Positions 50,302 through 57,882 of a stretch of 64,000 nucleotides of DNA are shown in pieces. Positions within the stretch are counted from its first letter, which is position 1, and each line of letters starts with the position of its first letter. This DNA is from JBGAHD01 sp044226395 (GTDB lineage: Bacteria > Pseudomonadota > Gammaproteobacteria > Xanthomonadales > Ahniellaceae): positions 558,001 through 622,000 of the forward strand of contig JBGAHD010000004.1 in NCBI GenBank assembly GCA_044226395.1, read 5' to 3'. A program made the translations under genes and the position numbers. A model generated the notes under the pieces. It had not been told where the DNA came from. It did not search any database and saw only the letters and a list, made by a program, of their open reading frames with translations.

Positions 50302-51609
50302 ATGGTCAGTCTTCGCCCGTTCTTCATCGGCGCCGCGTGCCTCGCGGCCACGTCCGCGCTCGCGCAAACGCCTGCAGTGGATAAGCCGCTCACCGTGCTT
50401 CATTGCGGCGCTTACATCGACGTGATGGCGGGCAAGAAGCTCGGCGCCACGAGTCTGGTGATCGAAGGCGATCGCGTGCGCGAAGTGCTGGCCGGTTCGG
50501 TCACGCGCGAAGGCGCCAAGACCATCGACTTGCCCGAACACACCTGCATGCCGGGCTGGATCGACATGCACACGCACTTGACCTCCGAGACCAGCCCCAA
50601 GCAATACGAGGAAGGCTTTCGTCTCAACCCCGCCGACTACGCGCTGCGCGGCGTGGCCTATGCCAATCGCACGCTGATGGCGGGCTTCACCACGGTGCGC
50701 AATCTCGGCGATGCCGGCAATGCCTCGATCGCGCTGCGCAATGCCATCAATGAAGGCTATGTCGCGGGACCGCGCATCTTCACCGCCGGCAAGTCGATCG
50801 CGACCACGGGCGGTCATGCCGATCCCAGCAATGGTCGCAGCTGGGAACTGACCGGCGATCCGGGCCCGAAGGATGGCGTGATCAATTCCGAAGCCGACGC
50901 GCGCAAGGCCGTGCGTCAGCGCTACAAGGACGGCGCCGACGTGATCAAGATCACCGCCACGGGCGGCGTGCTGTCGTACGCGAAGAACGGGCAGAACCCG
51001 CAGTTCCGCGTCGATGAAGTGCGCGCCGTGGTCGATGTCGCGCATGACTATGGTTATCGCGTCGCGGCGCACGCGCATGGCGACGAGGGCGCGCGCCGCG
51101 CCATCCTGGGCGGTGTCGATTCGATCGAGCACGGCACCTTCATCAGCGACGCGACCATGCAGCTGATGAAGAAGCAAGGCACGTACTACGTGCCCACGCT
51201 CGCCGCGGGCGCCTTCGTCGGCGACAAGGCGCGCGAGCCGGGATACTACCCCGAGATTGTGCGGCCCAAGGCGCTGGCGGTCGGGCCGCAGATTCGTCAG
51301 ACCTTCGCGCGCGCCTACAAGGCCGGCGTCAAGATTGCGTTTGGCACCGACGCGGGCGTGTTCTCGCACGGTCAGAACGCGCGCGAATTCCAATTGATGG
51401 TCGACGCCGGCATGCCCGCGATGACCGCGATCCAATGCGCGACGCGCAACGCCGCCGATCTGTTGGGTCAAAGCGAATCGCTGGGTTCACTCGAACCCGG
51501 CAAGTTCGCCGATGTCGTCGCCGTGCCCGGCGATCCGCTCGCCGACATCACGCTGACCTCGCGCGTGGACTTCGTGATGAAGGGCGGCACGGTCTACAAG
51601 CAGCCCTGA
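50302..51609 (+). CDS. Secreted amidohydrolase-family protein
   Basis: A 435-aa exported metal-dependent hydrolase with a signal peptide (FFIGAACLAATSALAQ). The amidohydrolase metal site is complete: MHTHL (HxH, about residue 93), the Lys in VIKITATGG (about 217, carbamylated in binuclear members), AHAHGD (about 257), SIEHGTF (about 277) and FGTDAG (about 352). The pattern is closest to the imidazolonepropionase/prolidase-like Sgx-type family that cleaves Xaa-Pro or Xaa-Arg dipeptides; the substrate is uncertain. It is divergent from kdpF, with 186 bp between. Confidence 0.88.
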   Translation: MVSLRPFFIGAACLAATSALAQTPAVDKPLTVLHCGAYIDVMAGKKLGATSLVIEGDRVREVLAGSVTREGAKTIDLPEHTCMPGWIDMHTHLTSETSPKQYEEGFRLNPADYALRGVAYANRTLMAGFTTVRNLGDAGNASIALRNAINEGYVAGPRIFTAGKSIATTGGHADPSNGRSWELTGDPGPKDGVINSEADARKAVRQRYKDGADVIKITATGGVLSYAKNGQNPQFRVDEVRAVVDVAHDYGYRVAAHAHGDEGARRAILGGVDSIEHGTFISDATMQLMKKQGTYYVPTLAAGAFVGDKAREPGYYPEIVRPKALAVGPQIRQTFARAYKAGVKIAFGTDAGVFSHGQNAREFQLMVDAGMPAMTAIQCATRNAADLLGQSESLGSLEPGKFADVVAVPGDPLADITLTSRVDFVMKGGTVYKQP

Positions 51610-51965
51610 GCCGCGCGGCCTTTGCCTCGCGCGCGATCGATCGTGCGAGGCGAAGTCACGATGTGTTCTTGCGCTTCGCCCCGTGCACGGGCGTTTCGCC
51701 CGTGCGTCGCGCCAGTGTCGTCGCGCCAATGCGCACGCCTCTCGATTGACGCTGTCGCGCGTATCACACGCCGCCCCTCGCGCGGTGCCACGCAGGAACA
51801 ATCCCCTAGATTGATTTCGTAGTGCCGAAGGCACGCGCGCGTTAATCGCGCGTTAGCGCCGAAGCGCGCGATCGCGCATCGCGCAAGATCGCTTCGCGCC
51901 TTGGCACGGCGGTTGCTGACTTCCCCACGGGACACTGATGCCCGTGAATTGAGGTGGAGGTCACC
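51610..51965. other. Intergenic region with two hairpins
   Basis: Behind the amidohydrolase gene are two perfect hairpins: GCCTCGC/GCGAGGC (51624-51651) and GCACGGGCG-TTT-CGCCCGTGC (51685-51705). Neither has a U-tract. The rest is a GC-rich spacer containing repeated GCGCGTTA elements near 51840. No gene is seen. Confidence 0.5.
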
Positions 51966-52595
51966 ATGCGAACGCCCCTGTTGACGATGCTTGCCACGCT
52001 GACGCTCGCCATCGCGCCCTGGCGCGCCACCTCGGCGCAAGAGATCACCGCCGAGCCCTCATCGCCCTCGACCGCGCCCGTCGCGAACCTCGCCGATCGA
52101 CCCGCGAGCCTCGCGAGCATCGGCCCCAACGTGGCGACCAACACGCCCGAGGACGTGGCGCTGTCGGTGCTGCGTGAATTCAACGCGCATCAAATCGCGC
52201 TCGCCGATCTGGCGCTGGCGCGCGCGCCCGATGCCGAAGTGACGCGACACGCGCGCATGCTGCGCGAGGACTACGTCACCCATCAGCACGCGTTGAACGC
52301 GCTCGCCGGCGAAGCGGGCTATGCGCTGCGCTTCCCGGCCGCCGAGTTCAAGACGCAGTTGCAGGCCGAGCGTCAGGCGCTGGCCAAACAGACCGGCGCG
52401 CGCTTCGCGCCCGCGTACTGGCGCGCGGTCGAGGACGCGCAACGCGAACTGATCGCGCGTCTCGACACCCTGATGCTGCCAATCGTCGACGACCGCCAGG
52501 TCTACGATTTTCTGCTGCTCACGCGCGTGCAGGCGGGCATGCAATGGGTCGAGGCGCGTCGTCAGATCGACGCGCGCGACGTGGCCCTGCGCTGA
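51966..52595 (+). CDS. Secreted four-helix protein (DUF4142-like)
   Basis: A 209-aa exported protein with GGAGGT before ATG 51966 and a signal peptide ending near ATSAQE. After a Pro/Ser-rich linker (about 25-55) it is nearly all helical. VLREFNAHQIALADLALARA, RHARMLREDYVTHQHALNAL and AQRELIARLDTLMLPIVDDR resemble the ferritin-like bundle of DUF4142 proteins. Metal binding is not obvious. It precedes a hemerythrin-like gene by 13 nt, so the two are probably an operon. Confidence 0.75.
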   Translation: MRTPLLTMLATLTLAIAPWRATSAQEITAEPSSPSTAPVANLADRPASLASIGPNVATNTPEDVALSVLREFNAHQIALADLALARAPDAEVTRHARMLREDYVTHQHALNALAGEAGYALRFPAAEFKTQLQAERQALAKQTGARFAPAYWRAVEDAQRELIARLDTLMLPIVDDRQVYDFLLLTRVQAGMQWVEARRQIDARDVALR

Positions 52596-52608
52596 TCGGA
52601 GCCCCGCC

Positions 52609-53097
52609 ATGATCCTGATGCTGGACGAGGCCCCGTGCCCGACCGCGCTGCTCGCGGCCGATCATCGCTTGATCGAGAAGCTGATGCGCGAACTCGCGTC
52701 GTGCAACGAACCCACGCGCGCCGAGGACCTGCGCGCGCGATTGGTCGCCGAGCTGCACGCGCATCTGCGCCGGGAGAGCCAGTGGCTGCACCCGGCCGCG
52801 CGACGGCTCGCGCGGGCCGATGCCCTCGCCGCGGATCGCGCGCTCGACGAGGTGCGTCGCGCCTTGGCCCAGGTCGCGGCGACGCGCAGCGATGACGACG
52901 CCTTCGCCGACCGACTCGCGCGGCTGAGCGCGCGCATGGACGAGCACGTGCGCGCCGAGGAAGACGCGCTGTTCCCGCGTCTGCGCGCCTCGCGCTGGGC
53001 GCGGCAATGGCTCGCGGGGCTGCTCGCCGAGGGACCGGCGAGTCCGCGCCCCGGAATACCAACGCGCGCGGTCGCGCCCACCATCGCGCCCGCCTGA
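52609..53097 (+). CDS. Hemerythrin-like HHE domain protein
   Basis: A 162-aa cytoplasmic-looking protein. The HHE cation-binding pattern is present: ADHRLIEKLM (H19), ELHAHLRRESQWLHP (His and Glu of helix 2) and MDEHVRAEEDALFPRL (HxxxE of helix 4). A Pro-rich tail follows. Such domains bind a di-iron centre and sense or store O2/NO, or help Fe-S repair. It lies in an operon with a DUF4142-like protein; a stress role is plausible but inferred. Confidence 0.85.
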   Translation: MILMLDEAPCPTALLAADHRLIEKLMRELASCNEPTRAEDLRARLVAELHAHLRRESQWLHPAARRLARADALAADRALDEVRRALAQVAATRSDDDAFADRLARLSARMDEHVRAEEDALFPRLRASRWARQWLAGLLAEGPASPRPGIPTRAVAPTIAPA

Positions 53098-53217
53098 GGC
53101 CGAACCCGGAACGCGCGCGTCGACCCGCGCGCGTTCTGGCGCGCGGACCACGCTCGACCCGCGCCCACGCCCCGCGCGGGGCTTGCGAGCCGCCGTCGTC
53201 GCCCCCACACTGCGCGG

Positions 53218-54084
53218 ATGAACGACACCACCTACGTTTACGACGTCACCCAAGCCGATTTCGAGGAAAAAGTCCTCGTCGCCTCGACCCGCGTGCCCGT
53301 GCTGGTCGATTTCTGGGCGCCCTGGTGCGCGCCGTGCCGGCAGATCTCGCCGGTACTCGACAAGCTCGCGGCCGAGTATCGCGGCCAGCTGCTCGTGGCC
53401 AAGGTCAACACCGATGACGAGATGCAGATCGCCGCGCTGTTCGGCATCCGCTCCTTGCCGACCGTGATGTTGATCCGCAATGGCCGCCCGGTCGATGGCT
53501 TCATGGGCGCGCAACCCGAGTCCGTGATCCGGCAATTCCTCGCCCAGCATCTGGGCGCCGAGCCCGGTCCCCTGCCCGAGGACGAACTCGAACTCGTCGA
53601 CGAGATCGAACTCACGCCCGAAGAGCGCGTCGAGGACGCGCGCGCCCGCGTCGCCGCCGAGCCGGACAAGGACGAGCTCAAGCTCGAACTCGCGCAGGCC
53701 TTGATCGAGATCGGTGAAGTCGAAGAAGTGGTGCGCATCCTCGATCGCCTGCCGGCCAACTTGGCCGAGGGCGATGTGCCGAAGAAACTGCGCGCGCGCA
53801 TCGGCTTCGCGCACGCGATCAAGGACGCGCCCGATCTCGACTCGCTGCGTCGCGCGGTCGCCGCGCAACCGGGCGACCTGCGCGCGCGTCATCAACTCGG
53901 CACGCGCTATCTGTTGCAGGGCAACGAGGCCGAGGCGCTGGAACAGTTCTTCGAGATCATGAAGCGCGATCGCGCGTTCGATGATGACCTGGGCCGCAAG
54001 ACCTTGATCGCGGCCTTCGCCCTGATTGACGACGCCGATCTGGTCAGCGCGACGCGACGCAAGATGTCGGCGGTGCTGTTCTAA
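53218..54084 (+). CDS. cnoX: Thioredoxin-TPR protein, CnoX/YbbN type
   Basis: A 288-aa protein with an N-terminal thioredoxin domain (VLVDFWAPWCAPCRQISPVL, active site C37-A-P-C40). A C-terminal TPR-like region (about 125-288) contains repeats such as DELKLELAQALIEIGEVEEV and QPGDLRARHQLGTRYLLQGN. This architecture is that of CnoX, a chaperedoxin that protects proteins from oxidative aggregation and hands clients to GroEL/DnaK. E. coli CnoX lacks one active-site Cys, whereas this version keeps the CxxC pair. The downstream gene starts 8 nt after its stop. Confidence 0.88.
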   Translation: MNDTTYVYDVTQADFEEKVLVASTRVPVLVDFWAPWCAPCRQISPVLDKLAAEYRGQLLVAKVNTDDEMQIAALFGIRSLPTVMLIRNGRPVDGFMGAQPESVIRQFLAQHLGAEPGPLPEDELELVDEIELTPEERVEDARARVAAEPDKDELKLELAQALIEIGEVEEVVRILDRLPANLAEGDVPKKLRARIGFAHAIKDAPDLDSLRRAVAAQPGDLRARHQLGTRYLLQGNEAEALEQFFEIMKRDRAFDDDLGRKTLIAAFALIDDADLVSATRRKMSAVLF

Positions 54085-54091
54085 GTCCGCG

Positions 54092-55456
54092 ATGAACGCG
54101 CCCGACACCGGCTCACCCACGGCGGCGCCGGTGTCGGCGATCGCGGCGCTGACGTATCCGGTCGCGACCGCGGCCTTGATGGTCAGCGGCATGCTGATCT
54201 TCCTGCAGATCCTCGCGGTTGGCGTGATCCAGATCGGTGGCATGGTGCCGCGCTTCTTCGGCGCGCCGCTCGCGGGCACGATCGGCGAGATCGCGGTGAG
54301 CGCGATCGGTTATCTGGTCCATGTCGTCATTTGGATTTGCCTGTATCGCTACGGCTTCGAGGTGCTGTTTCTCAGCGCCAACGGCCGTCGTCAGCCGCCC
54401 GAAGTCGTGGGCCTGGTGGAAGGCGAGGTGGCCAATCGCCATGTCTGGCTGCAAATCGCCTTGATGTTCGCCTGCGTCATCGTGGCGCGTCACGCGGGCA
54501 CCTCGATGGGCTTGATCGTAGCGGTGGCGCTGGGCGCGCTGATGCCGGCCGCGGCGATCACGCTGACGGTGACGCAGAGCCTGGTCGCCGCCATCAATCC
54601 GCTGCAATGGGGGCGCGCCTTGGGCGTCCTCGGCCCGCGTTACGTCGCGCCCATGCTCGTGGCCATGATCATGGCCCCGCTGACCACGTTCGCCATCGAC
54701 TGGATGCCGAAGACCGAGCCCTACGTCGCGGGCGTGATCATCTACTACGCGTCCGCGCATTTCGTGGTGATGCTGGGTTTTCATCTGATGGGCCTGGCGC
54801 TGCATGCCGAGGCCGCGCGTTTGCATTTTCAGGTCGACGCGAAGACATTGCCGGCGCATCGCTTGCGCGTGGACGAAGATCCGATCCTGCGACGCGCCGA
54901 ATTGCTCGCGCGCGGCCATGATCTCGCCGCCGCGGCGGCGCTGCTCGAGGATGCGCTCAAGCACGGCGGCGGCATCGCGATGCATCATCGCTATCGCGAA
55001 TACCTGACGCGTCTCGGCGATCGCGATCGCCTGCGGGCGCATTCATCCACCTTCATAACCTTGCTGCGCGCCACTCACGGTGATAGACCGGCACTGAAAC
55101 TACTACTGGACTGCAGGTCAGAAGACTCCACCTTCTTACCAACAGAGGTTGAAGACAGCACTGCCCTAATCATCTCCCTCGCAAAGTCAGGGAACAACGC
55201 AGCTGCATTGTCCGCGTTTGCAGATCTTCAGAACTCTATTCCGCGTAGCACCAAGACAATGCTCTGCGCATTGACTCTCGCACAGGAATTTCTATTCAAA
55301 AACCAACGCATCGAGGATGCAATACGCCTATCTCAACAAGCGAAGCAGACTGCAAAATCCACAAATTGCTCCAGTCCCGAAATCCTTTCATTGATAGACG
55401 CTGTAGAAGAGCAACTCGCGAAGAATCGTGGTGAGTCTAATGAAAGTGAAGGATAA
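54092..55456 (+). CDS. Multi-pass membrane protein with C-terminal TPR-like domain; composition changes mid-gene
   Basis: A 454-aa protein with five to six membrane helices in the first ~245 residues (VATAALMVSGMLIFLQILAV, VWLQIALMFACVIVARHAG, YVAGVIIYYASAHFVVMLGF). A cytoplasmic helical, TPR-like part follows (from about 265, for example DLAAAAALLEDALKHGG). From about nucleotide 55045 (residue ~318) codon use turns A+T-rich although the frame and the repeat-like fold continue. The last ~135 codons are therefore compositionally foreign or from a different source. The stop overlaps the first gene of the low-GC cassette. The role is unknown. Confidence 0.75.
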   Translation: MNAPDTGSPTAAPVSAIAALTYPVATAALMVSGMLIFLQILAVGVIQIGGMVPRFFGAPLAGTIGEIAVSAIGYLVHVVIWICLYRYGFEVLFLSANGRRQPPEVVGLVEGEVANRHVWLQIALMFACVIVARHAGTSMGLIVAVALGALMPAAAITLTVTQSLVAAINPLQWGRALGVLGPRYVAPMLVAMIMAPLTTFAIDWMPKTEPYVAGVIIYYASAHFVVMLGFHLMGLALHAEAARLHFQVDAKTLPAHRLRVDEDPILRRAELLARGHDLAAAAALLEDALKHGGGIAMHHRYREYLTRLGDRDRLRAHSSTFITLLRATHGDRPALKLLLDCRSEDSTFLPTEVEDSTALIISLAKSGNNAAALSAFADLQNSIPRSTKTMLCALTLAQEFLFKNQRIEDAIRLSQQAKQTAKSTNCSSPEILSLIDAVEEQLAKNRGESNESEG

Positions 55457-56483
55457 GAAATGGCGATCAAAAAGACGAATGAAGGTCATTCGTGCAAAAG
55501 AGAGGAAACGGGCACTTAGAACGCGCCGCCAGAAAGCAAACAAAAGACGCGGCTTGGGCCTGAAGCGTCGGTCTTGGACTTTGACCTCCATAAGAGTCCA
55601 GATGCCGGAGCAGATCGCATTAGATCTTCACCCGAACCATGGAGACGTCTGCAAGACCATTCAGGAGATAAGGTCAGCAGTTGCGAGGTCAAAACACGTC
55701 CAGCTTGACTTCTCGCGAACCAAAAAGGTGATTGCTGGAGGGATGTTAAGAGTGTATGCAGAACTACACGCACTCGCGACACTTTTCCCTCGAGTCCGAT
55801 TCACATGCAAGCCACCTAAGGATGATGTTGTTGATCAAGTTCTACAGCACTTGTCCCTCTATGATTTCTTTGGTTACACCTCGAACACCAAGCCGACCAG
55901 ATCAGATGTAGTTTCCTGGAAGACTGCTTCATCAAACATAGTAGACGGTGTTTTAGCGGGTCAGCTCCTAGAGACCTATCATGGTCTGCAGAAGGAGCGC
56001 GCGAAGGCCCTCTTCAGAGGCACAACAGAAGCGATTTCCAACGTCATCTATCATGCATATCCTGAATCGGTTCTTCCTGATGCAGCCAAATGGTGGATGT
56101 TCTGCCGAGAAGACGAGGACAAATTAGTGGTTGCAGTTTGTGACAGAGGAATTGGAATTCCAAGGTCACTGCCGGCCCGATACCCGCGAGAAGTCTGGGG
56201 TCGACTTGTCGATAGATTTAGCTTTGGGAGTCATCATCGAGACGGAGCCTTTATTCGCGCAGCTTTGGAAATGAGGAGATCTAGGACTGGCAAATCGAAT
56301 CGAGGCAAGGGCCTTCACGACGTTGTTTCGGTGGCGAGATCTTGCGAGGGATCGAGAGTATTCATATTCAGCAACAGGGCTTGCGTTACATATGATTACC
56401 TCGGAGAGAAAATCAAAGTATCTAACTTCAAGAGGTCAATTGAGGGCACGCTGATCCTCTGGTTTCTACCATTGCAGAAGTGA
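55440..56483 (+). CDS. STAS-like + GHKL ATPase fusion with strongly basic N-terminus
   Basis: A 347-aa protein. The first 46 residues contain 24 Lys/Arg and would bind nucleic acid or anionic membrane. A STAS-like fold follows (about 55-160; HVQLDFSRTKKVIAGGMLRV). A histidine-kinase-type ATPase domain comes next (about 190-340). Its N-box is TTEAISNVIYHAYPE, its G1 box is VCDRGIGIPRSLP and its G2-like segment is NRGKGLHDVV. There is no HisKA domain or phospho-His, so it is RsbW/SpoIIAB-like rather than a sensor kinase. ATG 55440 overlaps the upstream gene. An out-of-frame 19-codon frame at 55460-55519 has a better ribosome site and could be a leader. Confidence 0.82.
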   Translation: MKVKDKKWRSKRRMKVIRAKERKRALRTRRQKANKRRGLGLKRRSWTLTSIRVQMPEQIALDLHPNHGDVCKTIQEIRSAVARSKHVQLDFSRTKKVIAGGMLRVYAELHALATLFPRVRFTCKPPKDDVVDQVLQHLSLYDFFGYTSNTKPTRSDVVSWKTASSNIVDGVLAGQLLETYHGLQKERAKALFRGTTEAISNVIYHAYPESVLPDAAKWWMFCREDEDKLVVAVCDRGIGIPRSLPARYPREVWGRLVDRFSFGSHHRDGAFIRAALEMRRSRTGKSNRGKGLHDVVSVARSCEGSRVFIFSNRACVTYDYLGEKIKVSNFKRSIEGTLILWFLPLQK

Positions 56484-56490
56484 GATCGCC

Positions 56491-56814
56491 ATGAAAGGAA
56501 AAGAAACTACAATCAATATTGGAAAGACCTTTAACCGCTTCCCCGCTGGCAGGACGGAGAAGGATGGAATAGGGAGCGGCGAGGAGTTCAGGAAAAAGGT
56601 CCTGAGTACCGCACTTGGCGACTATGAAGTTCTTAACATCGAAATGGACGATACTCTGGGATATGGATCTTCGTTCCTAGAAGAGGCCTTCGGCGGGCTC
56701 GTTCGTGACGGATTCTCCGCATCTGATCTACGACGCAGAATAAGAATACTGTCTGAAGACGACTCACTTAAAGTCGAGATATTTGGGTACATTGACGAAG
56801 CGAGCAAATCATGA
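56491..56814 (+). CDS. STAS-like DUF4325 protein
   Basis: A 107-aa protein starting 7 nt after the ATPase stop. INIGKTFNRFPAGRTEKDGI is the characteristic beginning of STAS-like DUF4325 domains, followed by GEEFRKKVL and YEVLNIEMDDTLGYGSSFLE, and FGGLVRDGFSASDLRRRIRI. These small domains are thought to act like anti-anti-sigma factors or as partners of GHKL ATPases. Here an ATPase is encoded just upstream. Its own stop overlaps the start of the third gene (ATGA). Codon use is A+T-rich like its neighbours. Confidence 0.85.
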   Translation: MKGKETTINIGKTFNRFPAGRTEKDGIGSGEEFRKKVLSTALGDYEVLNIEMDDTLGYGSSFLEEAFGGLVRDGFSASDLRRRIRILSEDDSLKVEIFGYIDEASKS

Positions 56815-57356
56815 GCGACCTCATCGCATGCTTCGATATCTTGATCAAGTTGGTTTCTCCAATTGTTACCTGGTCGCTCGTTGTCGCTGGGTGGGAGATC
56901 ATTGGCCGCCAACAGGACCAACGCGAGCACATCAAGTTCCTTGCATCCAGCGCGCAGGACGTCAGACAAAGGGTAAGGAGGCTAGCCGAGGATGCAGCAG
57001 AATTTCATATGAAAGAGAGATTTGAGCCTAAGCATGCTCATCTCCTTTTGCGCACCCTTAAGCAAATAGCTTCGGACATCACAGTGTTGGGCAAGGCACA
57101 CCTTGCCGGGGAGAACTACTTGGGCGCGATTGTAAGCCTGAGACAAGCTGTTACCGGGAGCAACTTTTCTGAAGCATCGTTTAGCCAAAGGTCCGCAGAC
57201 GACTTGACCGTAAGAAGCATCGAGATTAGCGCTGATGGCTTGGATTTCCTTCTTGCAAGATCAATCAATGCAAAGCTCCTTGGCGGCGTCCAAAGACTTA
57301 GCATCTGGAACGTTGCGCTGTCCATGTTCAGTTCATCGTCGCCCACAAACCGCTGA
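56811..57356 (+). CDS. Single-pass membrane protein of the STAS/ATPase cassette
   Basis: A 181-aa protein coupled to the DUF4325 gene by an ATGA overlap. One membrane helix near the N-terminus (about residues 8-28, FDILIKLVSPIVTWSLVVAG) leaves ~150 residues on one side. These look helical at first (REHIKFLASSAQDVRQRVRR) and mixed later (DDLTVRSIEISADGLDFLLA). No known effector domain is recognised. In a partner-switching reading this would be the membrane-linked output or sensor of the cassette; that is inference. Confidence 0.75.
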   Translation: MSDLIACFDILIKLVSPIVTWSLVVAGWEIIGRQQDQREHIKFLASSAQDVRQRVRRLAEDAAEFHMKERFEPKHAHLLLRTLKQIASDITVLGKAHLAGENYLGAIVSLRQAVTGSNFSEASFSQRSADDLTVRSIEISADGLDFLLARSINAKLLGGVQRLSIWNVALSMFSSSSPTNR

Positions 57357-57436
57357 GTAAATACGATTGATGGCATTGAGTTCTTGGCTGCGGCCAATAG
57401 ATGATGCTTGTTTCGCATGCGCGAACCCAAGATGAG

Positions 57437-57457
57437 GCCCTCCGTAGGCGGGAGGGC
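57437..57457. terminator. Hairpin after the low-GC cassette
   Basis: GCCCTCC (57437-57443) and GGAGGGC (57451-57457) form a 7-bp stem with a 7-nt loop, about 80 nt after the cassette's last stop. No clear U-tract follows on the plus strand. It is a possible terminator between convergent transcripts. Confidence 0.4.
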
Positions 57458-57500
57458 TCTCATTGGCATGCCGAGTTGCTATTGAAAAGTCGAAGTTGCG

Positions 57501-57869
57501 CTAGTTCGGACACCCCGCATTGATCCAATCGATCAGCGGTTGAATCTGCGCCGCCGTCCACGGCCCCGTGCCATCGGCCGGCATCTGCCCATAGCTGCCG
57601 TTGGGCCCAAACAGCGGGCCGACGCCTTGCAGCGCCTGCACGATGTTCGAGTTCGCGGCATTGCCCGGCACGCAGACGCGCACGGGCGGGCTGATGTTGG
57701 GCACATTGCCGGTGATGAACTGCTGATACGTGAGCACGTTCCAGAACGCGTGATGCGGCGCGCTGGCGATCGAGGTGTTGTAGTACGCGATCAACTTATT
57801 CATGTACGCCTGGAATTGCGCGTAGTTCTGGATCACGGCCGCGGCGGTATTGGCTTCGGTGGTGGTCAT
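57501..57869 (-). CDS. Small protein with C-terminal PADGTGPW/WINAGCPN motif
   Basis: A 122-aa protein without signal peptide. The C-terminal motif GQMPADGTGPWTAAQIQPLI, ending WINAGCPN, resembles the tail of many monohaem cytochrome-like or redox-partner proteins, yet no CxxCH is present. Only two cysteines (VRVCVPGN and the final AGCPN) are seen. AGGGAA lies before the ATG. It starts 13 nt after the stop of the haem-motif protein upstream and is therefore co-expressed. The function is unknown. Confidence 0.7.
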   Translation of the reverse strand: MTTTEANTAAAVIQNYAQFQAYMNKLIAYYNTSIASAPHHAFWNVLTYQQFITGNVPNISPPVRVCVPGNAANSNIVQALQGVGPLFGPNGSYGQMPADGTGPWTAAQIQPLIDWINAGCPN

Positions 57870-57882
57870 GTGGTTTCCCTGA

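Larger units (their letters stand above)
55045..57500. other. Low-G+C island
   Basis: Hand counts give 27 G+C of 60 in both 55861-55920 and 56041-56100, against 38 of 60 in 54781-54840. The A+T-rich DNA starts inside the preceding membrane protein gene, covers three coupled genes, and ends just before the high-GC gene at 57501. It contains no integrase, tRNA or insertion sequence. It is best explained as transferred DNA, exact borders uncertain. Confidence 0.75.

Noticed and set aside
55440..56483. Sensor histidine kinase of a two-component system
   Set aside because: There is no HisKA/dimerisation helix with phospho-His and no response regulator; the STAS fusion and partner genes fit an RsbW-type ATPase better.
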